Of a stretch of DNA of 64,000 nucleotides, positions 1 through 9,407 are shown in pieces. Location of the stretch: contig NZ_RXLZ01000018.1 in the NCBI RefSeq assembly GCF_003970865.1, forward strand, positions 1 through 64,000, written 5' to 3'. How positions within the stretch are numbered: position 1 is the stretch's first letter; each line of letters opens with the position of its first letter. Made by a program: the position numbers and the translations under genes. The DNA is from Stenotrophomonas maltophilia. Lineage in GTDB: Bacteria > Pseudomonadota > Gammaproteobacteria > Xanthomonadales > Xanthomonadaceae. Under the pieces are notes generated by a model, which saw only the letters and a list, made by a program, of their open reading frames with translations, was not told the origin of the DNA and searched no databases.

Positions 1-1998
1 CAGCAGTGCACCCCATATCTCCCATACCGAGAAATCGAATGCGAAGGAGTGGAACAGCGTCCACACATCCTCGGGACCAAACTGGAACTGCGCATCAGTC
101 GCCGCAAACAACCGTGCGACTTGACCATGCTCCACCATCACACCCTTGGGCTGACCGGTCGAGCCCGAGGTATAGATCACATAGGCAAGATGATGAGCAT
201 CTAGCGCAGGAACGGCCGGCGCGTGCGTGGGCGCCCCGGCGATGCGGGGGGTATCCACTGAGATCACCGGCATCCCCGCCGCTATCGGTTCGATCATTGG
301 GCGAAGACTGCGCCCGGTCAGCACCGCCATCGGTTGGCAATCGTGCAGCATGAACGCGAGACGTTCAGCCGGATAACTTGGATCAAGAGGAAGGTAGGCA
401 GCGCCGGCCTTGAGAATACCCAGCAAGCCCGCGATCATGTCCAGGCCTCGTTCGAAACAGATCCCGACGCACCTGTCCGGGCCGGCACCCGATGCTTGCA
501 ACACGTGAGCGATCTGATTTGCCCGACAGTCCAATTCCCCGTAGCTCAACGTGACGCCGTCGAACTCGATTGCAACGACCCCGGGATTCGTGCGCGCATG
601 CGTTTCAAAGGCATGATGGACCAGCGGCGCGCAACGATACCCACGCGCGACTGGATTGAATTCATGGACTACCTGGTCCCTTTCGGCCAATGGCATGATG
701 GATAGCGTGTTGACGTCGACGCCAGGGGAAATCGATGGAAGGCGAGTCAACAGGTGTTGGATATGGACCGCAATCTGCCGCGCATATACTGTGGACAACA
801 GCTCCCCATTGAACGAGACATCAACCACGAGGTCCGCATCAGGATCATAGTCGCGAATGTAGAAGGCCAGTGGCGTCTGCTCGCAACCATTGTTCAAGGC
901 GACCGCGTGCGCATCCCCTCCAAAATAGCCTTCTTTTTCACCGAAAGATTCGAACGAAACACTCACATCGAACAGGCGCTGCTTGCGTCTTTCCTGGGCA
1001 AGGCTCTTCTTCAGCTCAATCAGCGGGAGCCGTCGATGCCGAAACCCCTGTTTCGTACACCGAGCAACACTATCCAACAACTGCGACAATGATGTCGAAG
1101 CGCGCAGATCAATGTCCACCAAGAGAACGGAGGCCAGCATGCCGGCCGTCGCTTTGCTTGCGGCATCATCTCGGTTATGGATGGCCAGCCCGACCGTGGC
1201 CACCCCTTCGCCGTTGGTCCTGGCGAAGTACAGTCCGATGAAGGACAGTATCAGGTTGGAAACAGAACATCCTGACGATGATGCCCTTTCTGTAATCGCA
1301 TTGTAGACAGCGCGCCCAAGAGGAAAACGAATGACGTTGGCACCGACTGCAGTCGACGCGCCGCACGACATTGGTGCAAGGGCTGGCGAAGAACCGTCGG
1401 GATATCGACCTAGCCAGTAAGCATGATCTCGCTGGAATCTCTCAGAGGCAAGATATTTCCGATGATCTTGGATCTGCCGCAGGAAGGATCCAGGCGCGCG
1501 TGCGGGCATCACCCCGAGATAAGCATCGCTCAACGCTCTGCATAGCATGCCGACGCCCACGCCATCCATGATGATGTGGTGGAATCGGAGGAACACGCAC
1601 GAATGCTGGGGCGATATCCTGAGTAGCGTACATGACCAGGGAAGCTCGCTTGGCTGCAGAGAAAATAACTGCCGAAACTCCACATCCATCGTATCCCGCC
1701 AATGCGATCCGGCACCCGCATCCGCATCGATCACCCTCAGCTTTACATCAACACACTCCAAGAGTTGTTGAAACGGGCGTCCGCCCTCACTTCCAATCAC
1801 GATACGCAACGCATCATGCGTGCGCGCAATTTCGTTGAGTGCACGCTCCAATCGAATCGGGCAGACATGTCCCATGACTTCGATTGACGCTCCGATGTTC
1901 TGACCGGGAAGATCCGGATGTGCCGCCTGGTCGATCCATATCAATTGCTGATTGCCTGACAGGCCCAGCACGTCTTCTTCGGCAACGGTCAACTGCAT
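1..1998 (-). CDS. Non-ribosomal peptide synthetase, N-terminal condensation-adenylation part (runs off left edge)
   Basis: The frame is open for 666 codons from ATG at 1998 to the left edge with no stop. A purine-rich GGAAGG lies just upstream of the ATG. Residues about 10-440 form a condensation domain, with the intact catalytic motif HHIIMDG at 140-146 (HHxxxDG consensus). An adenylation domain starts near residue 465 and includes the ATP-binding core YTSGSTGQPKG at about 609 and FDFSVWEIWG near the edge. The substrate-pocket residues, carrier domain and later modules lie outside the window. Because the protein opens with a condensation domain, it would be expected to accept an acyl or aminoacyl group from another enzyme. 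The product is unknown. Base composition is less GC-rich than the window average, which may indicate acquisition. Confidence 0.93.
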   Translation of the reverse strand, partial: MQLTVAEEDVLGLSGNQQLIWIDQAAHPDLPGQNIGASIEVMGHVCPIRLERALNEIARTHDALRIVIGSEGGRPFQQLLECVDVKLRVIDADAGAGSHWRDTMDVEFRQLFSLQPSELPWSCTLLRISPQHSCVFLRFHHIIMDGVGVGMLCRALSDAYLGVMPARAPGSFLRQIQDHRKYLASERFQRDHAYWLGRYPDGSSPALAPMSCGASTAVGANVIRFPLGRAVYNAITERASSSGCSVSNLILSFIGLYFARTNGEGVATVGLAIHNRDDAASKATAGMLASVLLVDIDLRASTSLSQLLDSVARCTKQGFRHRRLPLIELKKSLAQERRKQRLFDVSVSFESFGEKEGYFGGDAHAVALNNGCEQTPLAFYIRDYDPDADLVVDVSFNGELLSTVYARQIAVHIQHLLTRLPSISPGVDVNTLSIMPLAERDQVVHEFNPVARGYRCAPLVHHAFETHARTNPGVVAIEFDGVTLSYGELDCRANQIAHVLQASGAGPDRCVGICFERGLDMIAGLLGILKAGAAYLPLDPSYPAERLAFMLHDCQPMAVLTGRSLRPMIEPIAAGMPVISVDTPRIAGAPTHAPAVPALDAHHLAYVIYTSGSTGQPKGVMVEHGQVARLFAATDAQFQFGPEDVWTLFHSFAFDFSVWEIWGALL

Positions 1999-3123
1999 AC
2001 CTTCCCTTCCATAGGTCAGAACGAGGTCGCATCAACTGACAGAGATACTACACGCAGCAGTCGCTAATCCTGCCTTGGAACTCTGTGCAGTGTCCATCCA
2101 GCACAGCCCAAGCGGCGCACTGCCTGAGCCTAATCAGTCGAGGGTATGTCAACGTGCGGCGACTGTACAGACCTTTGGGAAGGCATGGTTGCCTGATCAC
2201 CCGGCAATGGAGGCAAGACGATCAATCCATCTCCGTGAAAGCAATTTACACACCATGCTAGGATTCCGATCAAACCCGGGGCAGTCGTTCTACGATTGGC
2301 CCGATTGTCAGCGCGATTTTGAGTCAGCATCCCGCGTATCGGCCGTGCTCGCGATAAATCTTCCTAATCCCACAGCCGGGCGGCAGCTTCCCTGCCCCAT
2401 TTGCTAGCCAATGAACGCTATCGACCACACGCGGGCGTTCAATTCTGGAATCAACATGACCAGCGAAGATGGCTTCGCTTGAGTGAATTGTTAGGCCCCG
2501 CCACCGTGCACCCAATTTTCAGCTAACACTCTCCGGAGAGCTTTGTGTGACGCCTCATCAAGTTACGCACGCACCCTCCCTTCTCGTTGTTCGCGGGAGC
2601 ATGGCCTTGGCCACCGAAGTCCATAACTCACTAGGCTCAGTTGTGCCGGGCTGGCAATTCTGACTCTACTTTAACCTCAGCATACCTCTTGTACTTACTC
2701 CGTCACCGAACAGAATAGACGAGCCGCACGGGGGCGTTCGGGCCAGGGCTGGCCGTCGGCGACTGCACCGCAACCGATCTGATCCAGCAGGCCGATCAGG
2801 TTGTGGGGGTCTGGTGTTGCGGCGTCTTCATCATCTGTGTTGGCCGGTGTGTACTGCACCCGCAGTTCGACATCATCCGATGCGTTCATGATAGGTCTCT
2901 GTGCAAAGCATGGGGGGGACCACCGCCCTTAACAATCAAGGCGACGGACCGTACGTGCGGGGAAACCGGTAGCGAAGCGTCATTACCCGGTGGGTGCGCT
3001 TGCGCGCACCCCAGTCCGCAGACGTAGCAGAGATCCCACCAACGTTGCCCATCATCGCCACCTGGCCAACACAACAAGGCATCAGCCGTGGTGTGCAATC
3101 CCTGCCCCGTCTACGAGGATCGA
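1999..3123. other. Gene-poor, relatively AT-rich interval between NRPS and TonB receptor
   Basis: No convincing gene was found in these 1.1 kb. Short open frames exist on both strands, but none has a recognisable motif and good start signals together. The NRPS promoter should lie in the part nearest 2000, reading leftward. A perfect seven-base hairpin (AGCGAAG-ATGG-CTTCGCT, 2462-2479) runs into a sequence resembling one arm of an integron attC site (2477-2496). A weak leftward frame at 2695-2889 is listed separately. Confidence 0.5.
2695..2889 (-). CDS. Possible small protein of unknown function
   Basis: A 64-residue leftward frame starts with MNASDDVELRVQYTPAN. Its first half is acidic and its second half contains ADGQPWPERPRAARL. 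It looks more protein-like than its neighbours, but no convincing ribosome site precedes the ATG and no family is recognised. It lies downstream of the TonB receptor gene on the same strand, 235 bases after its stop, so it could be a distal small gene or the decayed end of something acquired. It may equally be chance. Confidence 0.2.
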   Translation of the reverse strand: MNASDDVELRVQYTPANTDDEDAATPDPHNLIGLLDQIGCGAVADGQPWPERPRAARLFCSVTE

Positions 3124-6100
3124 CTAGAAGTCGTACCTGGCCGAGAATCGCACCTGCCGCGGACTGCTGTAATCCATTGGCTGGTTGTACCGTGGATTGG
3201 GGGTTACGCGATTGGACGAGTAGCCGCTGTAGTAGAAGGCAGGCACCTGACGATTGAAGACATTGAAGACATCCGCCTGAAGAGTCAGCTTCTTGTCCGC
3301 CCAGGAAGGCAGGTAGGCAACCGAGAGATTCAGCGTGATGTTCCACGGCGCCTCCCCGTTGCTGCCTCGAGGTGAAGGGCGATAGTCCTTGGATGGAGGA
3401 ACGTAGCCGGGCGTACCGGGCTTTGTTCCGCTACCTGCGAGCCCGCAGTAGTAGTAGTAAGAGCCGTTGTAGAGCCCCTTGTCTGCAGTTGGATAGAAGC
3501 TCGTGCATGACCTGGGACGACCAGAATCCACCAGCAGTGAGCCACCTACCCTCCACTCCTCATTGATCTGATACGAACCGTATGCCTTCAGTTGATGAGC
3601 TCGATGGTTTGGGAGCGGACCATTTGCACCCCGCATGAGCTGCGGCAGATCCCAGTCTTGGGTGGCAGAGACATCGGTTTGCCCACCGCCACCGGTATCA
3701 AGGTCGGAAGCCAGTTGGCCCTCGGTGTTCCCATAGTTCCGGGAGAATGTGTAGTTCACCCGCCCCGTGAACTTTTCGCCGATCGAACCCTCCAGAAAGA
3801 GGTCGAGTGCATAGTAGCGGCGCTTGAGCTTGGGCAACGCAAGTTGCTCGGCCGTATAGTGCACGTACTTGAAACTGCCATCAGGCTGCTTTCGATAGAA
3901 GGTGTTTCCCTCACCCGGATTGAAGATGAAGCATCCGCCACCCAGAACCGGGCTGCAGGTATCGTCAATTGCGCTCTTGAGGTCGCGATAGGTGATCTTG
4001 GCTCCCCACGTGGCACGACTGCCAAGTGCCGACTCCAGGCCAACAATGTACTCATCCTGATAGTGGGACTTCAGATTGTCTGCAGCTACAGTGCGCGCAT
4101 TCGGCGCTTTCCCGCACTCCAGGTTCGAGGACACTGCGTTGGTGCCGGGACAGGTATAGCCCATGCTGGGATCAACCGGTATGGGAACCAGGCCCGTAGG
4201 TGTGCCATTGGCAGATACGCCCGTATAGGTGAAGTACTCCCGGGTGATCAGCGAGTTCGACGCCGCTCTGACTGCGACGTTGTTCGGCAGCGCGAGATGA
4301 TAGCGACCTGCATTGGCGAACAACTTCAATGAGGAGTCGCCACGAACATCCCAGACAAATCCAAGCCGCGGTGCCCACTGGTTGTCCTGCTTGACGTACA
4401 CCTCGTTGGCCGATGTGTAGTTCTTGAAGGTCTCATTGCGCAGCCCAAGTTGCAGCACAATGGTATCGGTTACCTGCCAGCGGTCTTCAATGTACTGCGC
4501 AGTCTGTTCCGTTCGTACATTGGCCATCTGCGTGTTGTACTGCTTGCGCACGTAGTAGCCGTTCCTCCCCAATCCCCCACCAGACGCCGGCGAACCCACC
4601 CCCAGACCTGCATCAATGGCGGTGTTGGGCTTGTCACTTCTACTGTAAACCCAGGCAAAACCACCACCATACTCACTTCCGGTGAATGACTCCGCCTCCA
4701 TGTTGTCCAATCCGGCGCGAAGATCATGGTTACCGATGCGATAGCTGACGTCGAACCGATAGCCCTTGGTCTTGTCATAGGCGCCTGGCACATCGAACGA
4801 TGCCGCCGTCCAGCACCCAGAATAATTTGATTCCGGAATCCCTGGAGCACGATCCGTTGGTGTGGATGACGTCCTCGGACAAGAAGGATCGTAGCCCCAG
4901 GGGGACCGGCTGTGCTCTATCTTCTGCGTTCCATACAGGGCCGATACGCTCAGCCGATCAGTGAGGTGCCCGGTGTACTTGCCGATATAAAGCTTTGACT
5001 TGTCTTCATTGCTGGTGCCTGCATTCTGCACCTCCCCCCGGGCCATGTTCCTGTAGTCAAAGGTGAATCCTTCGCTTTCGTATTTGTTGACATCTGAAAT
5101 TCCGGTGAACTCCAGAAGATGGTTGTCCGAGATGTTCCAGTCGATCTTCGCTGCCCAACGCGGATCCTTGGAGGAATAGTTCCGCCACGCATTGCTGGAA
5201 CCGCGTGCGGTCTGGCTGGTCGAAGCGACGCTGGAACCTTCACGCTTGGTCAGCTCAACATTGGCATAGAAGAAGAGCTTGTCCTTGATCAAAGGACCGC
5301 CCGCATAGGCCCCCATCCGCTGGGTCCAACTCTGGTTCTTCTTTCGATACTGGTACAGCGCTCCGTCTGTTCGCTTGGTCGGATCAGGATTGTCACTCCC
5401 ATAGAACCCAGTATTGGCAAAGTAGACGTTCCTCGGGCTCGCGCGGAGCGATTCCGGACTCCATGTGGAGTACGCACCCCCTTTCCATTCATTGGAGCCG
5501 CGCTTTGTCACCACGTTGATGACACCGCCGGTTGCCCGTCCAAACTCCGCACCGTAGCCGCCGGTAAGAACCTGCTGCTGGGCAATGGCGTCAAATGGAA
5601 GCGTGGTGAAGCCGATTGATGAGAGCGGGTTGGTCACCGGGTAGCCATTGATGTAATAGGCGTTCTCCGAAGACGCCGATCCACCGAAGCTGGGCACGCC
5701 ATAACTTGAGTTGGCCACGACACTGGGAGCCAACAGTGCCACGCTGGAAATGTCATACGAGACGGCAATTTTCAGCATGTCCTCGGCGGTGAACACGGTT
5801 CGCGTATCCACTTGGCTGACATCTATTCGCGGAACCGCCGCCGCAGTGACGTTGACTCGAGCCAGATCCTGGACGCCCGCATCCGGTTGCGCGAACGACA
5901 CGTCCGTCCCTGACGAGATCAGGACTTCGACACGATCACGTGCGCCGACAATCACCCCATCCTTCGTGACACTCACCTTGTAGTTGCCAGCAGGCAGATC
6001 TGCTGCGCGGTACCGACCATTGCGGTCAACACTCGTGGAGCGCTTGGTACCGGTACCCAGATTCTCGATGGTGACGGTGGCGCCCGGCTCGGCGGCTCCG

Positions 6101-6198
6101 TAGATGCTGCCCGTCACCGACTGCGCCCAAGTCGGCACAGCCAAAGTCATGGCAGTTGCTGCTACAAAGATCGCTTGACGCAGATAAGCACTCGACAT
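3124..6198 (-). CDS. Oar-like TonB-dependent outer-membrane receptor with carboxypeptidase-like N-terminal domain
   Basis: This is a 1024-residue protein. Residues 1-25 are a signal peptide ending ...PTWAQ. A carboxypeptidase-regulatory-like beta-sandwich follows (about 28-95, SIYGAAEPGATVTIEN and LPAGNYKVSV). A plug domain (about 120-235) contains YYINGYPV and GYGAEFGRATGGVINVVTKRG, and a long beta-barrel ends in the aromatic signature RFSARYDF. This order is typical of the Oar family, not of classical siderophore receptors, and the ligand is unknown. The start is supported by AAAGGGGAT before the ATG. No Fur box is visible upstream; an AT-rich region with repeated TTTGTGA and TGTGAAT motifs is present instead. 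It sits next to an NRPS gene on the same strand, but any functional link is only inference. Confidence 0.9.
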   Translation of the reverse strand: MSSAYLRQAIFVAATAMTLAVPTWAQSVTGSIYGAAEPGATVTIENLGTGTKRSTSVDRNGRYRAADLPAGNYKVSVTKDGVIVGARDRVEVLISSGTDVSFAQPDAGVQDLARVNVTAAAVPRIDVSQVDTRTVFTAEDMLKIAVSYDISSVALLAPSVVANSSYGVPSFGGSASSENAYYINGYPVTNPLSSIGFTTLPFDAIAQQQVLTGGYGAEFGRATGGVINVVTKRGSNEWKGGAYSTWSPESLRASPRNVYFANTGFYGSDNPDPTKRTDGALYQYRKKNQSWTQRMGAYAGGPLIKDKLFFYANVELTKREGSSVASTSQTARGSSNAWRNYSSKDPRWAAKIDWNISDNHLLEFTGISDVNKYESEGFTFDYRNMARGEVQNAGTSNEDKSKLYIGKYTGHLTDRLSVSALYGTQKIEHSRSPWGYDPSCPRTSSTPTDRAPGIPESNYSGCWTAASFDVPGAYDKTKGYRFDVSYRIGNHDLRAGLDNMEAESFTGSEYGGGFAWVYSRSDKPNTAIDAGLGVGSPASGGGLGRNGYYVRKQYNTQMANVRTEQTAQYIEDRWQVTDTIVLQLGLRNETFKNYTSANEVYVKQDNQWAPRLGFVWDVRGDSSLKLFANAGRYHLALPNNVAVRAASNSLITREYFTYTGVSANGTPTGLVPIPVDPSMGYTCPGTNAVSSNLECGKAPNARTVAADNLKSHYQDEYIVGLESALGSRATWGAKITYRDLKSAIDDTCSPVLGGGCFIFNPGEGNTFYRKQPDGSFKYVHYTAEQLALPKLKRRYYALDLFLEGSIGEKFTGRVNYTFSRNYGNTEGQLASDLDTGGGGQTDVSATQDWDLPQLMRGANGPLPNHRAHQLKAYGSYQINEEWRVGGSLLVDSGRPRSCTSFYPTADKGLYNGSYYYYCGLAGSGTKPGTPGYVPPSKDYRPSPRGSNGEAPWNITLNLSVAYLPSWADKKLTLQADVFNVFNRQVPAFYYSGYSSNRVTPNPRYNQPMDYSSPRQVRFSARYDF

Positions 6199-6252
6199 CG
6201 CGCATCCCCTTTGTTTCAGTTGAAATCAATGGACGGAATACGAAGCGACGCC

Positions 6253-6316
6253 TTTGTGACACATTTGTGATTCATAGAAAATTTATGTGAATCTTATTAT
6301 TCATGGAGTATTCACA
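6253..6316 (-). promoter_or_regulatory. Repeat-rich AT segment upstream of the Oar-like receptor gene
   Basis: TTTGTGA occurs twice as a direct repeat (6253-6259 and 6264-6270), offset by 11 bases, about one helical turn. An inverted repeat TGTGAAT / ATTCACA lies at 6286-6292 and 6310-6316. The segment is much more AT-rich than its surroundings and is 55-118 bases upstream of the receptor start. These are candidate operator sites for an unidentified regulator. The half-sites recall CRP/Clp TGTGA, but the spacing does not fit the standard palindrome. Confidence 0.4.
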
Positions 6317-6529
6317 CTGAAAGCAATGAAACGGCAAGGCCGGGAGCTGTCAGTCCTTGCCTCAGTCACTTGCGCCTGAGTGGGAAAAGCGACTCCAAGG
6401 CGTGGCTGCGCCAGGCCTCAACCAGACGCCCACATCTCTTTCTCGTGTATTTGCGGCCTGGCAACAGGGACGATCAGCTATCCGCTGATCAACGAAGACG
6501 CGACATGGGCCCAGGGCACATCGACAGCC
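6317..6529. other. Intergenic stretch without recognised gene
   Basis: No gene is supported here. An imperfectly placed inverted repeat, GGCAAGG and CCTTGCC (about 6334-6361), has a loop of some 14 bases and no T run, so a terminator role is not convincing. Confidence 0.4.
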
Positions 6530-6847
6530 CTAGAGGAACCTGTGCATCACAAAGACATCCACCAGGCCCAGCGCCCCATGCCGGAACGCCTTCGGTAACG
6601 TCCCGACCACAGCAAACCCCAGCTTCCCGTACAACACCACCGCCGGGGCATTGGTACAGACCACGTAATTGAACTGCATGGCCAGGAATTCTTCCGCCCT
6701 CGCCCGCTCCAGGCTGTGTTCCACCAAAGCCCGGCCCACGCCTTGCCTTTGTGTCATCGCATCCACAACATAGATCGAGCCCCGGCCCCGTCGCTGCTTC
6801 ACGCGCCACCGCCATCCGCTCCGTAATAGTTGAGGAAATTCCAGTCT
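6530..6847 (-). pseudogene. GNAT acetyltransferase remnant, 5' truncated
   Basis: The C-terminal part of a GNAT acetyltransferase is preserved: the acetyl-CoA motif QRQGVGRALVEHSL, then MQFNYVVCTNAPAVVLYGKLGF and a family-typical end LPKAFRHGALGLVDVFVMHRFL. The first 60-70 residues of a normal member (usually about 160) are missing. The same frame extends upstream only to a stop at 6848-6850. A GTG at 6802 could give a 90-residue product, but it would lack half of the fold. The most likely reading is a gene that lost its 5' end, perhaps when the neighbouring low-GC block was inserted. Confidence 0.6.
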
Positions 6848-6859
6848 TTAGAGCAGTAG

Positions 6860-9055
6860 ATGCCTCCTGTTTCCACGCACATCCCGCACCGGCTTCGACG
6901 TTGGCGCGTTCCTGCCTGCGTCCTGCTGGGCATCTACCTGCTGTATCTGCTGGCCGGCAACATCTTCCTCAACACGCCCCTGTTCAACCAGGTCACCAAC
7001 CGCAAGCCGCACAAGTTCGTGATGACCACTGGGCCGGCCATTACGCTGCTGCCGGGCCACGTGATCGCCTGGAACGTGCACATGCGCGGCCACGTGAACC
7101 ACACCGTTTATGTGTTGCACGCAGACCGCGCCAGCGCCCGATTGGCGGTGCTGCCCCTTTTCCAGCGCGAGGTGCGGGTGCCAAGGCTGCAGGCCACCGG
7201 GGTTTCCGCCGAGATCAACCGTGTCGAAGAAGCCATCCCTTCGCCGCCGCGCAGCGACCAGGGCTGGACCCTGCGCTTCGATGCCATCCACAGCGACAGC
7301 ATCCACAGCGCCCGGCTGGGCAAGCTGCTGATCATCGGCAAGGGCCGGGGTACGGTAGGCTTCCTCAAGCAATTGCGCGGCGGGCCGTCGGAACTCTTCG
7401 AATCCGAAGTTGCGTTCAGCGATGCGGACACCAGTTTTGACGGCGTGCAGCTGTTGGGCGACCTGGATCTCACCGCGCGCTTCAGCTATCCGCGCCACTA
7501 TCGGGACCAGGCGCCCGGTCTGGCCAAGTTGAAGCTGCCGTATGCCCAGCTTGATGTCGATGCCCGCAGCCAGGGCCTGCGCATGGACACGGATGCGACA
7601 ACACCGAAGATCTCCAGCGCGCCCGTGCCCGGACGCCTTCAGCTGGCGCTCCACCTGATCGACGGCCAACTGAAGCCCGGCGACCACGCGCTGTGGCAGG
7701 TACCGCTCCACCTGGGTGACGGCGCACCCGATCGCGGCGTGCTGGCACTGCAGCTCAATGTGGCCAACGACCTGCGCCTGCAGGCCCGCCTGCCGCCAAA
7801 ACCTGGCTCAGGCAGCGAAGTGGATGCCGATCTGCACATCAGTGGCCGGCACATCCCCTTCCAACAACCTGCCCAGCTGCTGGAACGCAGCTCCGGAACC
7901 GTGCGTGGCGAATGGACGTTCACCTCACTCAACTGGATCCCTGCCCTGTTCGTCCGCAAGCCGTGGTTGCAGCTGGACGGCGGTGGCACGCTGAAAGCGG
8001 ATCTGCGCGTGCGCAACGGCGAGCTGATCGAGGGCAGCACCGTGGACATTCCGGCCGCCGAAGCCGTGGCCGAAGTGGCGGGCGTACGCCTGACGGGCAC
8101 GGCCAGCGCCCATGGCGAGCTGAAGGCCGGCAGCCCCAGCCAGGCGCAGCTGGCGGTCCGGCTGCCGCGATTCACTGCGCGGCCAACCGATGCCAAGGAC
8201 GTGCGCCTGTTCGACGGGCGTGATCTGGCCCTGGACCTGACCGGCGATGGTCGCCTGCAGGAGCTGCGCAAAGGTGTCCGCGCGCGTCTGCGCTTCAGCG
8301 AAGCAACCATTCCTGATCTGACCGCATACAACCGTTACCTTGGCTCGCCACAGGTGCGACTGCTGCGTGGCACTGGCAGCCTGAGTGGCGATGCCACGCT
8401 CGACACCGATGGGCGCGTCGGTCATGGCACCGCCCGCCTGCTGGGGCGCAACGCGAGTGCCAAGGTGGCAGGGCTGGACATGGGTGGCGATGTCGACGTG
8501 AATGCAACACTGCGCCGCGGCGACTTCAACCAGCGTCATTTCGACCTGTCCGGCACCACGGTCGAGCTGCGCAACGTGCAGGTGGCGGGTACGCAACGCA
8601 CAACTGCCTGGAAAGGCCGCGCGGCCTTCAAGCGTGGTCGTATCGATGCGCAGTCGCCGTTCCAGGTCGATGCCACCACAGATCTGGATCTCAGCGATGC
8701 CCGTCCGTTGCTCGCGCTGTTCGCAGAGCGCACCGACTACCCGCGCTGGACCCTGTCCCTCCTGGATTCTGGACAGGTGCAGGCACAGGCGACGCTGCGC
8801 TGGCGGCCTGGCCATCTGGTCATCGATGGACTGCAGGCTGAGAACGATCGCCTGTCGGTACACGCGAGGCTGGATCTGCTGGAACAGCGCAAACGCGGTG
8901 ATCTCTACCTTCGGTGGGGGCTGCTGGGTGCGGGCATCGCGCTGGACGGTGACAGGCGTCAGTGGCATCTAGCCAAGGCGCGCGAGTGGTTTGATCAACA
9001 GCCTTCCCTGCTGCCAGCAAGCCAGGGATCGGCTGCCGCCGGATCATCAGACTGA
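6860..9055 (+). CDS. AsmA-like large periplasmic protein with N-terminal membrane anchor
   Basis: The protein has 731 residues. A single hydrophobic segment near residues 17-38 (VPACVLLGIYLLYLLAGNIF) is followed by about 690 residues with alternating beta-strand character and many GxLxxD-type repeats. There are no catalytic motifs or cysteine clusters. This layout fits the AsmA/TamB-like or DUF748-like group of envelope proteins tethered in the inner membrane, whose known members take part in outer-membrane lipid homeostasis. The family assignment is inferred from overall character, not from a diagnostic motif. No strong ribosome site precedes the ATG. It is a single-gene unit flanked by gene remnants on both sides. 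Confidence 0.75.
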   Translation: MPPVSTHIPHRLRRWRVPACVLLGIYLLYLLAGNIFLNTPLFNQVTNRKPHKFVMTTGPAITLLPGHVIAWNVHMRGHVNHTVYVLHADRASARLAVLPLFQREVRVPRLQATGVSAEINRVEEAIPSPPRSDQGWTLRFDAIHSDSIHSARLGKLLIIGKGRGTVGFLKQLRGGPSELFESEVAFSDADTSFDGVQLLGDLDLTARFSYPRHYRDQAPGLAKLKLPYAQLDVDARSQGLRMDTDATTPKISSAPVPGRLQLALHLIDGQLKPGDHALWQVPLHLGDGAPDRGVLALQLNVANDLRLQARLPPKPGSGSEVDADLHISGRHIPFQQPAQLLERSSGTVRGEWTFTSLNWIPALFVRKPWLQLDGGGTLKADLRVRNGELIEGSTVDIPAAEAVAEVAGVRLTGTASAHGELKAGSPSQAQLAVRLPRFTARPTDAKDVRLFDGRDLALDLTGDGRLQELRKGVRARLRFSEATIPDLTAYNRYLGSPQVRLLRGTGSLSGDATLDTDGRVGHGTARLLGRNASAKVAGLDMGGDVDVNATLRRGDFNQRHFDLSGTTVELRNVQVAGTQRTTAWKGRAAFKRGRIDAQSPFQVDATTDLDLSDARPLLALFAERTDYPRWTLSLLDSGQVQAQATLRWRPGHLVIDGLQAENDRLSVHARLDLLEQRKRGDLYLRWGLLGAGIALDGDRRQWHLAKAREWFDQQPSLLPASQGSAAAGSSD

Positions 9056-9407
9056 AGGCCCGCGACCTGCATCCATTCGGGGCCTCTGCGCGTATACCGG
9101 AGCATGCGCATCAGGGAGCTGTGCGGTATGAAGCGGAGCTCAGAGGTTTCCGGGCTTGTGGAATGGGTGGCGATCACCTTAACGCGGCTGGCGTGGGGCA
9201 CGACCCGCGCTGCTGTTCTATCTGGTGCAGCTGGCCGTCAACACACTGTGGAGCTGGTAGTCGGTGCGATGACACGGCACCTTCTGCCCGGGTCGATCGT
9301 CCTGGAGCATCAGTCGATCATCAATCATTGCAACGTGGTGCACTCGCGGCGCCCCCTGCAGATACGATGCTGGACAGGCCAGCAAGGCCGGAACGGGTAC
9401 ACGATCG
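9056..9407. other. Intergenic stretch holding a possible gene relic
   Basis: No intact gene is supported. The only recognisable trace is a short TspO-like reading frame at 9183-9260, listed separately. Other open frames across this interval have no family features. Confidence 0.4.
9183..9260 (+). pseudogene. Possible relic of a TspO/MBR family membrane protein
   Basis: One forward frame reads RPALLFYLVQLAVNTLWSW followed by a stop. This closely resembles the conserved segment of bacterial TspO proteins (a helix with QLxxNxxWSW). There is a stop just upstream, and nothing recognisable on either side, so it would be a fragment of about 25 codons. The identification rests on this one motif and could be chance. 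Confidence 0.3.

Noticed and set aside
2930..3030. A GTACGTGCGGGGAAACCGG-like stretch recalling group II intron 3' regions
   Set aside because: No reverse transcriptase, domain V hairpin or intron boundary was found nearby, and the resemblance is limited to a few bases.
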